32,008 nt of DNA, taken from JBCBST01 sp039819115 (GTDB taxonomy: Bacteria; Bacteroidota; Rhodothermia; Balneolales; Balneolaceae). Both the position numbers and the translations under genes were made by a program. The notes beneath the pieces are model-generated. The model did no database searches. It saw only the letters and a program-made list of their open reading frames with translations, and was not told the DNA's origin. Below, piece after piece: positions 17,279-24,844 of this stretch; the first letter of the stretch is position 1; each line of letters starts with the position of its first letter. The DNA lies in contig JBCBST010000025.1 in NCBI GenBank assembly GCA_039819115.1, positions 1 through 32,008 on the forward strand, given 5' to 3'.

Positions 17279-18268
17279 TTATAAACTCCATGTAAGGTAA
17301 ATAGCTCCCCAGGTAAATCCTCCGCCAAAGGCGCTCAAAATCAACGTATCACCTTTGTTTAACTGATGCTTCCAGTCGTATAAGCACAAGGGGATCGTAG
17401 CTGCCGTGGTGTTCCCATACTTATCGATGTTAATCATCACTTTCTCACTACTTAAACCCATGCGATTAGCTGTAGCTTCTATAATCCTGAGGTTTGCCTG
17501 ATGGGGCACCAACCAGGTTACATCATCGGCTGTAAGATTGTTTTTCTCCATAATTTCAGAAGAAACATCAGCCATACCCATCGTTGCTTTTTTAAATACC
17601 GCGCGTCCGTCCTGACGCACATAATGCAGAAGCTGGTCTACGGTTTCGTGCGTGGCCGGATTGATACTGCCTCCACCGGGTTGATACAAGCTACAGTTTG
17701 TATCTCCTTCTGAGTGATGAATATGGTCATGAATACCGGTTTCGTCGTCAGATGGCTGAAGTAAGACTGCGCCTGCACCATCACCAAAGAGAATACATGT
17801 GGTTCGGTCAGTATAATCGATGATCGAACTCATTTTATCTGCACCTATAACCAATACGTTTTTGGCAAAGCCACTCTCCACATATTTAGTGCCTGTGGTT
17901 AACGCATATAAAAATCCGGAACAAGCTGCCGACAAATCGAATGCAAAGGCATTATTGGCACCGATGTAATTTTGAATAAGACATGCCGTTGCCGGAAATA
18001 AATAATCAGGAGTAACCGTAGCTACAATAATCAGATCAACATCAGCTGCATCAATATTAGCCTCAGCGAGGGCTTCCTTTGCAGCTTCTGCTCCCATAAA
18101 AGCAGTCGCTTTATCGGGATCTTTTAGAATTCGTCGTTCGCTTATGCCCGTTCGGGTACGTATCCATTCATCATTTGTATCTACTACTGCTTCCAGTTCT
18201 TTATTCGTTAAGCGATACTCTGGCAGGTAGTGTCCTACCGCCGCAATCTTAGTACGAGTTAAACTCAT
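17279..18268 (-). CDS. fabH: 3-oxoacyl-ACP synthase III (KAS III)
   Basis: A 329-residue enzyme that starts fatty-acid synthesis by condensing an acyl-CoA primer with malonyl-ACP. The catalytic triad is C116 in LSAACSGFLYAL, H256 in VPHQANLRI and N286 in YGNTTAATIP. The N-terminal DEWIRTRTGISERR segment is typical. Whether it prefers acetyl or branched primers cannot be told from sequence. It is 8 bases after plsX and one base before fabD. Confidence 0.97.
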   Translation of the reverse strand: MSLTRTKIAAVGHYLPEYRLTNKELEAVVDTNDEWIRTRTGISERRILKDPDKATAFMGAEAAKEALAEANIDAADVDLIIVATVTPDYLFPATACLIQNYIGANNAFAFDLSAACSGFLYALTTGTKYVESGFAKNVLVIGADKMSSIIDYTDRTTCILFGDGAGAVLLQPSDDETGIHDHIHHSEGDTNCSLYQPGGGSINPATHETVDQLLHYVRQDGRAVFKKATMGMADVSSEIMEKNNLTADDVTWLVPHQANLRIIEATANRMGLSSEKVMINIDKYGNTTAATIPLCLYDWKHQLNKGDTLILSAFGGGFTWGAIYLTWSL

Positions 18269-18276
18269 AGATCAGG

Positions 18277-19260
18277 TTAATTTAAAGAAGAGACAATTTG
18301 GCCGTTAATATCGTGCTTAACGCAGTCTATAGCCGATTTAATCATGTTTTTTATAGCCAACGGAGAACTTCCCCCGTGCCCAACGATACTTACTCCATTA
18401 ACTCCCAGAAACGGGATCCCACCAACGCGTTGATAATCGAACGGAGCCAAAGCTGCTTTCAAAATCTTTTGTGTCTGAATAACATCATCCGGATCAATAG
18501 TTGTCTTTGCAACCGCAGTCTGTAGCATTTTCATCAGGGTTGCAGGGATGGTTTCTCCGAATTTAAGGAGAATATTACCGACTACTCCATCACATACATA
18601 GATATCGGCTTTGCCTGATAGCACATCCCGACCCTCTACATTGCCAATAAACCCGGATACGGGCTTTAATGCGGCATGTATAAGTTTAAGATTGTCCGTT
18701 CCTTTTTCTTCTTCTTCACCCACATTCAGCAATCCAACGGTTGGTTCTTCAATATTCAGAATTACCTTGGAATAAACCTGGGCCATTCGGGCAAATTGTA
18801 CGGCATGATCGGGCTTTAACTCAAGGTTGGCACCGGCATCCACAAGGAGACGAAAACCCTTAATAGTTGGATAAAACGTTGCAATAGTAGGGCGATGCAC
18901 ACCCTCTAGCTTTCCCAGAATAAATGTTGAAGCTGCTAACAAAGCACCGGTATTTCCGGCACTTACAAAACCATCAACCTGTCCGGCTTTGTGTAGCCCC
19001 ATCCCTACTACAATGGAAGATTCCTGCTTGGTCTTGATTGCGACTGCAGGAGATTCTTTCATCCCTACAATTTCCGGGGCATGAACAACCTGAATCCGTT
19101 CTGAGGGGTAATCGTGATTCCCCAGTTCTTTGCGGACCTGTTCCTCAGGACCAAGTAAGAGAATGGAAAGATCATCAAATTCGCTTAACGCCGCTAAGGC
19201 GCCTTCTATCGGATTTTTGGGATAAAAGTCTCCACCAACAGCGTCAACAGCGATTTTCAT
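18277..19260 (-). CDS. plsX: Phosphate acyltransferase PlsX
   Basis: A 327-residue protein making acyl-phosphate from acyl-ACP, the donor for PlsY in phospholipid synthesis; it is a peripheral membrane enzyme. The N-terminus IAVDAVGGDFYPKNPIEGA matches PlsX, as do AGNTGALLAAS and the C-terminal GVNGVSIVGHGGSSPLAIKN. The Met usual in VDAMGGD is Val here. It starts 10 bases after the rpmF stop, in the conserved yceD-rpmF-plsX-fabH order. Confidence 0.96.
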   Translation of the reverse strand: MKIAVDAVGGDFYPKNPIEGALAALSEFDDLSILLLGPEEQVRKELGNHDYPSERIQVVHAPEIVGMKESPAVAIKTKQESSIVVGMGLHKAGQVDGFVSAGNTGALLAASTFILGKLEGVHRPTIATFYPTIKGFRLLVDAGANLELKPDHAVQFARMAQVYSKVILNIEEPTVGLLNVGEEEEKGTDNLKLIHAALKPVSGFIGNVEGRDVLSGKADIYVCDGVVGNILLKFGETIPATLMKMLQTAVAKTTIDPDDVIQTQKILKAALAPFDYQRVGGIPFLGVNGVSIVGHGGSSPLAIKNMIKSAIDCVKHDINGQIVSSLN

Positions 19261-19270
19261 TGGCTTTCAG

Positions 19271-19450
19271 TTAGTTTGCAACTGTCATTACCTGACGTCC
19301 GCGGTAATAGCCACACGATGGGCAGGCATGGTGATAACGATGCAGGCTGCCACAGTTAGAGCACTTTGCGAGCGTAATGTCGGCCAGCGCATGATGAGAC
19401 CGTCTTTGATTACGACGCGCTTTGGAAGTTTTTCGTTTTGGATGTGCCAT
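19271..19450 (-). CDS. rpmF: 50S ribosomal protein L32
   Basis: A 59-residue protein too short for many ORF filters. It starts MAHPKRKTSKARRNQRRSHH, the hallmark L32 N-terminus, and contains a four-Cys zinc ribbon (C30, C33, C43, C46). It is a structural component of the large ribosomal subunit. An AGAAAG element precedes the ATG. It lies 17 bases after yceD and 10 bases before plsX, the arrangement that links ribosome and lipid synthesis in many bacteria. This is a zinc-binding (C+) paralogue type. Confidence 0.96.
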   Translation of the reverse strand: MAHPKRKTSKARRNQRRSHHALADITLAKCSNCGSLHRYHHACPSCGYYRGRQVMTVAN

Positions 19451-19467
19451 TGCTTTCTATTGCGATT

Positions 19468-19974
19468 TTATTTCTTTAGTTCTTTGAGTGCTTCCCATCT
19501 TGGATCAAGCGTTTCGGCCGAATCGCCGCTTTCTACCTCGCCAAATTGCTGGTAAAATTCTTCTTTCGGCTCGCCGTGCTCATCCAAAAACCGGGGATGT
19601 AATTTCTTATTGGGAACAGACAATAATAAGCTGTCACGAACATCAGCTTCCAAATCAATATACTTTTGGCTGAAATCAAGTTTACGAATGGCACCACTTT
19701 CATCGATCGATTCTTCCTTTACATCGTCTTTAAACACGACCTCGTAAGAGGCATTCAATGTGTATGGAAAAACATCTAATGATCGGTCACATACCAGTTC
19801 AACTTCAGCCTTTGCGGTAAACACAACCCTGATAAAGTGTACGTTTCTGTAAAATTGCAATGCAACTTCTCCGCCTGCGAACGGGATACTACCCAGTTCC
19901 AATGCACCAGACGAAAGTGTAACGGTACGTTCACTTTGTTGTTCAGGAATTTCAAAGATCTTGAATTGTAGCAT
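19468..19974 (-). CDS. yceD: YceD/DUF177 family protein (23S rRNA accumulation)
   Basis: A 168-residue DUF177 protein. Family features are CDRSLDVFPYTL in the middle, YIDLEADVRDSLLLSVPNKKLH, and a C-terminal DPRWEALKELKK. Members are needed for normal 23S rRNA accumulation in plants and E. coli, though the mechanism is not settled. Linkage to rpmF directly downstream is the conserved context and supports the call. A strong Shine-Dalgarno GAGGAGG stands 4 bases before the ATG, and a candidate promoter lies just upstream. Confidence 0.92.
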   Translation of the reverse strand: MLQFKIFEIPEQQSERTVTLSSGALELGSIPFAGGEVALQFYRNVHFIRVVFTAKAEVELVCDRSLDVFPYTLNASYEVVFKDDVKEESIDESGAIRKLDFSQKYIDLEADVRDSLLLSVPNKKLHPRFLDEHGEPKEEFYQQFGEVESGDSAETLDPRWEALKELKK

Positions 19975-19994
19975 ACTGCCTCCTCAATAGCTTA

Positions 19995-20025
19995 CTAAGT
20001 TAGCAATATTTACTGTTTACTTCAA
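19995..20025 (-). promoter_or_regulatory. Candidate promoter of the yceD-rpmF-plsX-fab cluster
   Basis: Reading the minus strand, TTGAAG (20025-20020) is followed after 17 bases by TAACTTAG (20002-19995). The latter matches the Bacteroidota -7 consensus TAnnTTTG at all but one fixed base. It lies about 20 bases before the yceD ATG in the 55-base gap after the kinase gene. This is pattern matching only. Confidence 0.35.
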
Positions 20026-20029
20026 TCTA

Positions 20030-20659
20030 CTAAAAGAGACCAAACAGTCGTTGCTCGACCAGCTCTATGACCTTACCGAGATCTTCCTGCTGATTTACAA
20101 AATCAAGGTCATCGGTATCAATAATCAGCTTCTCGTGGGGATAACGTCCCACCCAGTCTTCATATAGCCCGTTTAGGCGTTCCAGGTAATCGATCCGGAT
20201 GGTGTTTTCATACTCCCTTCCTCTTTGCTGAATCTGGCGAACCAGCGTCGGAACCTGAGCCCGGAGATAAATGAGCAAATCTGGCGGACGCAAATAGTAA
20301 CTCATCTCGTTGAAAAGAGCCTCATAGTTCTTGAAATCACGATCGCTCATTAAGGTCATTTGGTGGAGGTTTTTTGCAAAAATCTCCACATCCTCATATA
20401 TCGTCCGATCCTGAATCAGGCTCTTGTTCTCCTGTAGCATCTCCTTTTGATGCCGGAAACGACTGGATAAAAAGTAAATCTGGAGGTTAAAGCTCCACCT
20501 CCTCATATCTTCGTAAAAGTCTGCCAGGTATGGATTGTCATCTACCGACTCGTAAAACACTTCCCAACCAAAATGTTTTCCAAGCAGGCCGGTAAGTGAT
20601 GACTTACCAGCCCCGATGTTTCCTGCTACGGCAATGTACTTCGATTTTAATTCCGTCAT
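20030..20659 (-). CDS. Deoxynucleoside kinase
   Basis: A 209-residue dNK-family kinase (deoxyguanosine/deoxyadenosine/deoxycytidine kinase type, PF01712) that phosphorylates deoxynucleosides in the cytosol for salvage. The P-loop is GNIGAGKSS (13-21), the general base region is E37 in YESVDDNPYL, the D-R doublet D84-R85 sits in IQDRTIYED, and the LID segment is RQIQQRGREYE. Residues setting base preference cannot be judged with confidence here. It starts 2 bases after the pgi stop, so it is probably co-transcribed with pfkA and pgi. Confidence 0.92.
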   Translation of the reverse strand: MTELKSKYIAVAGNIGAGKSSLTGLLGKHFGWEVFYESVDDNPYLADFYEDMRRWSFNLQIYFLSSRFRHQKEMLQENKSLIQDRTIYEDVEIFAKNLHQMTLMSDRDFKNYEALFNEMSYYLRPPDLLIYLRAQVPTLVRQIQQRGREYENTIRIDYLERLNGLYEDWVGRYPHEKLIIDTDDLDFVNQQEDLGKVIELVEQRLFGLF

Positions 20660-20661
20660 AG

Positions 20662-21954
20662 TTAGTTTTCTTTTCCTAACAGACGGTACATCGCTTTCTT
20701 GTAATCTTCAACTCCTGGTTGATTAAATGGATTTACCCCAAGGCTGTACACAAAAACGCCCGTTAGCAGCTCAAAGAAATAGATTAATGCACCGATATGC
20801 TCAGCGTTTAAACTTTCTATTTCAATATTAATGATGGGTACTCCGCCCTCCCGGTGCGCTTCGGTAGTTCCGATTCTTGCCTTGGTATTGATATCGTGGA
20901 ACGATCGCCCGGCCAGGTAATTCAATTGATCAAAATTACCTTCCTGTTCGTCAACTTCCAGTCTGGAAAAGGAGTGCTTAACAATGAGAAAGGTCTCCAT
21001 CAACACCCGTTGTCCCTGCTGAATAAACTGACCCAGGCTATGTAAATCGGAAGAAAATGCAGCAACAGAAGGAAAAATCCCTTTTCCTTCTTTACCCTCA
21101 CTTTCTCCCAGAAGTTGTTGTATCCAACCGCCAAATGAAGTTAGCTCCGGTTCAAAACAGGCAAATACATCAATGGTCTTGCCTTTTTCGTGCAAGGCAT
21201 GACGCAATGCAGCATACTCTAAAATTTGTTCTGCATTTTCTTCAAACGTGTTAAAAGCCGAAACCGCCCCATAAAAGAGGGTTTTGATATCAATACCGGC
21301 AACTCCAATCGGCAGAAGCCCTACCGGTGTGAGCACAGAGAATCGCCCTCCAACGTCATTGGGAATCACGAATTTCCGGTACCCTTTTTGATCGATAAGC
21401 TGATTCAGAATACCGCCCTCTTCACTGGTGGTACAGATGATGCGGCTTGAAGCCCCCTCACCATATAAATCTTCCATTAATTCACGGATTGCCCGAAAAG
21501 AAAGTGCTGTTTCCAGGGTAGAACCTGACTTTGAAATCACATTCAGGTAAATACTTTTGGGTGTGCCGTCAGCCTTTGGCTCGCGCAGGTAGGCTAACAA
21601 CTGTTCCAGGTAACTCCCGCTCATGTGGTGACCTGCATACACAATTTCAGGTCCCTGATATCCAAAAGCCGGGGTAAGAGCTTCAATAACAGCCTTTGCT
21701 CCCAGATAGGATCCACCGATTCCGCACGAAACAAACACGTCAGCATCAGAACGTACCTCAGACACGATGGTCTCTATTTCTTGTAAAAGAGCATCATTCG
21801 GTGAACCCAACAGATCTCTCCAGCCTAACCATTCTGAACCGGGACCGGTTTTTGCTCTTAACTGCTCCAGGGCATCATCTGCCAGGCGTCGGGAACGTAT
21901 ATATTCCGACTCGGTAATAAACTTCCGGGCTATACTTATGTCACAAGAAATCAT
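20662..21954 (-). CDS. pgi: Glucose-6-phosphate isomerase, short form
   Basis: A 430-residue isomerase interconverting glucose-6-P and fructose-6-P. The length fits the short, Firmicutes-like PGI class (about 450) rather than the 550-residue E. coli form. Motifs: SCGIGGSYLGAKA (76-88), VISKSGSTLETALSF (139-153) for the phosphate-binding loop, QQLLGESEGKEGKG near 279-292 with the catalytic Glu region, and NPFNQPGVEDYKKAMY near the C-terminus with the active-site Lys. It lies 3 bases after pfkA, making a two-step upper-glycolysis unit. Confidence 0.95.
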   Translation of the reverse strand: MISCDISIARKFITESEYIRSRRLADDALEQLRAKTGPGSEWLGWRDLLGSPNDALLQEIETIVSEVRSDADVFVSCGIGGSYLGAKAVIEALTPAFGYQGPEIVYAGHHMSGSYLEQLLAYLREPKADGTPKSIYLNVISKSGSTLETALSFRAIRELMEDLYGEGASSRIICTTSEEGGILNQLIDQKGYRKFVIPNDVGGRFSVLTPVGLLPIGVAGIDIKTLFYGAVSAFNTFEENAEQILEYAALRHALHEKGKTIDVFACFEPELTSFGGWIQQLLGESEGKEGKGIFPSVAAFSSDLHSLGQFIQQGQRVLMETFLIVKHSFSRLEVDEQEGNFDQLNYLAGRSFHDINTKARIGTTEAHREGGVPIINIEIESLNAEHIGALIYFFELLTGVFVYSLGVNPFNQPGVEDYKKAMYRLLGKEN

Positions 21955-21957
21955 GGG

Positions 21958-22947
21958 TTACCTTAACAGCTTTGCAAGTTCAAGGAGGGAATAGTCCAGA
22001 TCTTTTTTCTTGGCTACGGCAATCCGGATCGGGGTAATCTTCAGGGCATTGTTCACAATACCTACCATGATTTGCGTATGCCCTTCCACCAATACTTTTA
22101 CAGCAGCAGCACCTAAGCGACTGGCTAATACGCGATCTCTCGCTGTTGGGCCACCCCCACGCTGGATATGCCCTAAGATACACACACGCATATCATACTG
22201 CTCAAATTCATCTTTAACCTGGTCGGCAAGCTTCAGGGCTCCACCGGTTTCATCGCCTTCAGCTACAATGACAAGGCTGCTGCGACGCTGTTCCCTCAGC
22301 ATGGTATGAAGCTGAGATTTTACCTCATCGATATTGGTGAGCTCCTCAGGTAATAACACGAGTTCGGCTCCACCGGCAATACTTGTTTCCAGAGCAATAA
22401 ATCCTGCGTCTCTGCCCATCACCTCAACTAAAAACAAGCGCTCATGGGCATCTGCGGTATCCCGGATTTTATCAATGGCATCTAGTGCTGTATTCAGCGC
22501 GGTATCGTAACCAATCGTCTCATCCGTCCCGACGATATCGTTATCAATAGTTGCCGGAATACCAACCACGTTAACCGGATGTTCCTGGCTCAGAATATTA
22601 GCCCCGGTAAACGTACCGTCTCCTCCAATGGTAATGAGCGCATCGATATCATGTTTCTTGAGATTTTTTGCAGCTTGCGCTCTCCCTTCAGGTGTCCTGA
22701 ATTCTTTCGACCTTGCCGATTTAAGAATGGTTCCACCCCGTTGAATAATGTTCGAAACAGAGTTCGACGTCATCTCTTCAAGTTCTCCGCTGATGAGTCC
22801 CTTGTAACCATGACGAGCCCCAAACACCTTTATTTCATGACGTTTAGCCGCTCTGACCACGGCTCTTACCGCAGCATTCATGCCCGGTGAATCACCTCCG
22901 CTTGTAAGAACTGCAATGCGTTTTACTTCGATTATTGAATCAGACAT
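21958..22947 (-). CDS. pfkA: ATP-dependent 6-phosphofructokinase
   Basis: A 329-residue PfkA-type enzyme committing fructose-6-P to glycolysis. The N-terminal LTSGGDSPGMNAAVR, the nucleotide motif GGDGT (108-112) and catalytic D135 in TIDNDIVG are present. The Gly after GGD, where pyrophosphate-dependent enzymes carry Asp, supports ATP as donor. VEVMGRDAGFIA is the substrate-binding segment. It heads the pfkA-pgi-kinase run and is divergent from the prenyl synthase gene across 104 bases. Confidence 0.95.
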   Translation of the reverse strand: MSDSIIEVKRIAVLTSGGDSPGMNAAVRAVVRAAKRHEIKVFGARHGYKGLISGELEEMTSNSVSNIIQRGGTILKSARSKEFRTPEGRAQAAKNLKKHDIDALITIGGDGTFTGANILSQEHPVNVVGIPATIDNDIVGTDETIGYDTALNTALDAIDKIRDTADAHERLFLVEVMGRDAGFIALETSIAGGAELVLLPEELTNIDEVKSQLHTMLREQRRSSLVIVAEGDETGGALKLADQVKDEFEQYDMRVCILGHIQRGGGPTARDRVLASRLGAAAVKVLVEGHTQIMVGIVNNALKITPIRIAVAKKKDLDYSLLELAKLLR

Positions 22948-23051
22948 AAAGAATTTTTTCTATGTATTGAGTGAGTGATTGAGATACAATAAGTGTTACT
23001 GATATTAAGTAAATTTAAATCCACGTAGTTTAAGAAAATTTGAACTCTTAA
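22948..23051. promoter_or_regulatory. Divergent promoter region, pfkA / prenyl synthase
   Basis: A 104-base AT-rich gap between two divergent starts must carry both promoters. TAGTTTAA about 30 bases before the + strand ATG loosely resembles a Bacteroidota -7 box, but I saw no convincing -33 partner. No clear operator was found. Confidence 0.3.
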
Positions 23052-24071
23052 ATGAGTAGCCGTACCACATTGACATTGATTGAACCCAATACAATTAGTA
23101 AAAAAACGCTGGCCCAAATTACGCATTCAGTTTCCGATCATCTGGCTGAATTTCGGGGGTTTTTCAAAGAGACCATTTCTTCCGATGTGTTTTTGCTGGA
23201 CCAGATTGTGCGTTACCTGATTCGCCAAAAAGGAAAGCAATTGCGACCTATCCTGGTTTTTATGACAGCCAACCTTTTTGGCAACATCAACAGGAGAAGC
23301 TATATAGCATCTACCATGATTGAGCTTCTGCATACGGCAACACTGATTCATGATGATGTAGTGGATGAAGCCCATACCCGACGCGGGCTTGTAAGCATCA
23401 ACAAAATCTGGAGAAATAAGGCCGGCGTACTACTTGGAGATTTTCTCCTGTCCAAAGGGCTTTTAATTGCACTGGACAATGAAGAGTATCGCTTGCTACA
23501 AGTTCAAAGCAGGGCTGTTAAGCAAATGAGCGAAGGAGAACTTCGCCAGCTAAAGACAGCGGGACTGTTTAATATGACCGAAGAACGCTACTTCCAGATT
23601 ATTTCTGAAAAAACAGCCAGCCTCATCTCTACCTGCTGCGAATGTGGTGCCGTTGCCTCGACCGATGATACGACCATGCATAAACTGATGGCCGATATCG
23701 GAATGAATATCGGAATTGCATTTCAAATTCGTGATGACCTGTTCGATTACGGGCAACTGGATGTTGGAAAACCCACCCGCAACGATATTCAGGAACGTAA
23801 AGTAACCCTTCCCCTTATCAAGGCTCTGAAGAACGCCGAACGCAAGGAGGCTGCTCATATCCGGGCACTGATGAAAAAGAGAAAAAAGACCTCTGCAAAC
23901 GTTGATGAAATTGTCGATTTCGTGCACTCCCGGAACGGTATGGTCGATGCAAAACAGACGATGTATTCCTATGCAAATCAGGCTATTGAAGGACTTAAAG
24001 CCATACCGGACAGCCCCGCCAAGAATGATTTTGTTGACCTGATTCACTTTGTAATTACCCGAAAAAAGTAG
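23052..24071 (+). CDS. Trans-polyprenyl diphosphate synthase
   Basis: A 339-residue all-alpha E-type prenyltransferase that extends farnesyl or geranylgeranyl diphosphate, probably to make the side chain of menaquinone (product length inferred, not shown). The first Asp-rich motif is D101-D102-D105 in LIHDDVVDEA and the second is D228-D229-D232 in FQIRDDLFDYG. The GKQLRP motif (61-66) binds the isopentenyl substrate. The absence of bulky residues just before the first motif is consistent with a long-chain product. The TAG stop shares one base with the GTG start of the next gene. Confidence 0.92.
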   Translation: MSSRTTLTLIEPNTISKKTLAQITHSVSDHLAEFRGFFKETISSDVFLLDQIVRYLIRQKGKQLRPILVFMTANLFGNINRRSYIASTMIELLHTATLIHDDVVDEAHTRRGLVSINKIWRNKAGVLLGDFLLSKGLLIALDNEEYRLLQVQSRAVKQMSEGELRQLKTAGLFNMTEERYFQIISEKTASLISTCCECGAVASTDDTTMHKLMADIGMNIGIAFQIRDDLFDYGQLDVGKPTRNDIQERKVTLPLIKALKNAERKEAAHIRALMKKRKKTSANVDEIVDFVHSRNGMVDAKQTMYSYANQAIEGLKAIPDSPAKNDFVDLIHFVITRKK

Positions 24072-24835
24072 TGAGTTCGAACGGCTGCTTATTGGTTTCT
24101 GATGTGCATCTCCAGGGATTTGGTGACGATACAAACAGAGAACTGGAAGCATCATTCTTATCGCTGATCGCCTATTGTACGGCACAAAACCTGACTCTTC
24201 TCATCCTGGGTGATTTGTTTGACTACTGGATGGAATATCCCCGTCAAAAATATGCACCGGCTTTTGGTGAACCCATACTCAAAGCCCTTAAACATCATGG
24301 TGAGCAGGTGGAGCCTGTGTTATACATTACCGGAAATCATGATAACTGGACGTTTGGTCACATAGCCAGCCCGGAAATAGAAGTGGAAGCTGAGCACCGG
24401 ATGATTTCTTTTGACAACAGACAAGCGATCTTATTTCATGGTGACGGATTAGCTGATACAGCCTGGGATTATCAACGCCCTTTATATCATCGTTTATTAA
24501 GAAACCCTAGTTTTATTCGTGTGTATCAAACCCTAAGTTCTCCAAAATTTGGCGTTTGGATCATGAGCAGGTTTTCCAGGTTAACACGGATGTTAAATAT
24601 TTCTGATCCTGAACCGTTAAACAATTTGGCAAAGAAAATGCTATACCAATCTAACATAGATCTGGTATTTTGTGGACATGATCATTTGCCCAGACTTATT
24701 GATTTTGAAGGAGGTACTTACATGAACCTTGGTGCTTTTCATCTTCATCGAACCGTAGGTCTGGTCAGGCAGGGTGAACCCATGCTGTTTCAGTGGAATG
24801 CCACACAGGGAACACTGACTAAGTTTACAGGTTAA
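24071..24835 (+). CDS. LpxH-like UDP-2,3-diacylglucosamine diphosphatase
   Basis: A 254-residue calcineurin-type metallophosphoesterase beginning with GTG, which overlaps the previous TAG by one base. Metal-binding motifs are complete: D-V-H near residue 10-12, GDLFDYW, GNHDNW, the HGDG loop, and GHDHLP near the C-terminus. GDLFDYWMEY with GNHDNW matches the LpxH-like proteins annotated in Bacteroidota, which remove UMP from UDP-2,3-diacylglucosamine to give lipid X in lipid A synthesis. The envelope context (prenyl synthase, penicillin-binding protein) supports this, but other phosphoesterase roles are possible. Confidence 0.8.
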   Translation: MSSNGCLLVSDVHLQGFGDDTNRELEASFLSLIAYCTAQNLTLLILGDLFDYWMEYPRQKYAPAFGEPILKALKHHGEQVEPVLYITGNHDNWTFGHIASPEIEVEAEHRMISFDNRQAILFHGDGLADTAWDYQRPLYHRLLRNPSFIRVYQTLSSPKFGVWIMSRFSRLTRMLNISDPEPLNNLAKKMLYQSNIDLVFCGHDHLPRLIDFEGGTYMNLGAFHLHRTVGLVRQGEPMLFQWNATQGTLTKFTG

Positions 24836-24844
24836 ACATACGCA

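Noticed and set aside
17278..17328. Upstream start for fabD adding 17 residues
   Set aside because: The extra residues overlap fabH and are unlike FabD N-termini; the ATG at 17277 gives the standard start with GGAG upstream.
23550..24185. 211-codon minus-strand frame opposite the prenyl synthase gene
   Set aside because: It is antisense to a well-supported gene with both Asp-rich motifs and shows no recognisable domain, so it is a shadow frame.
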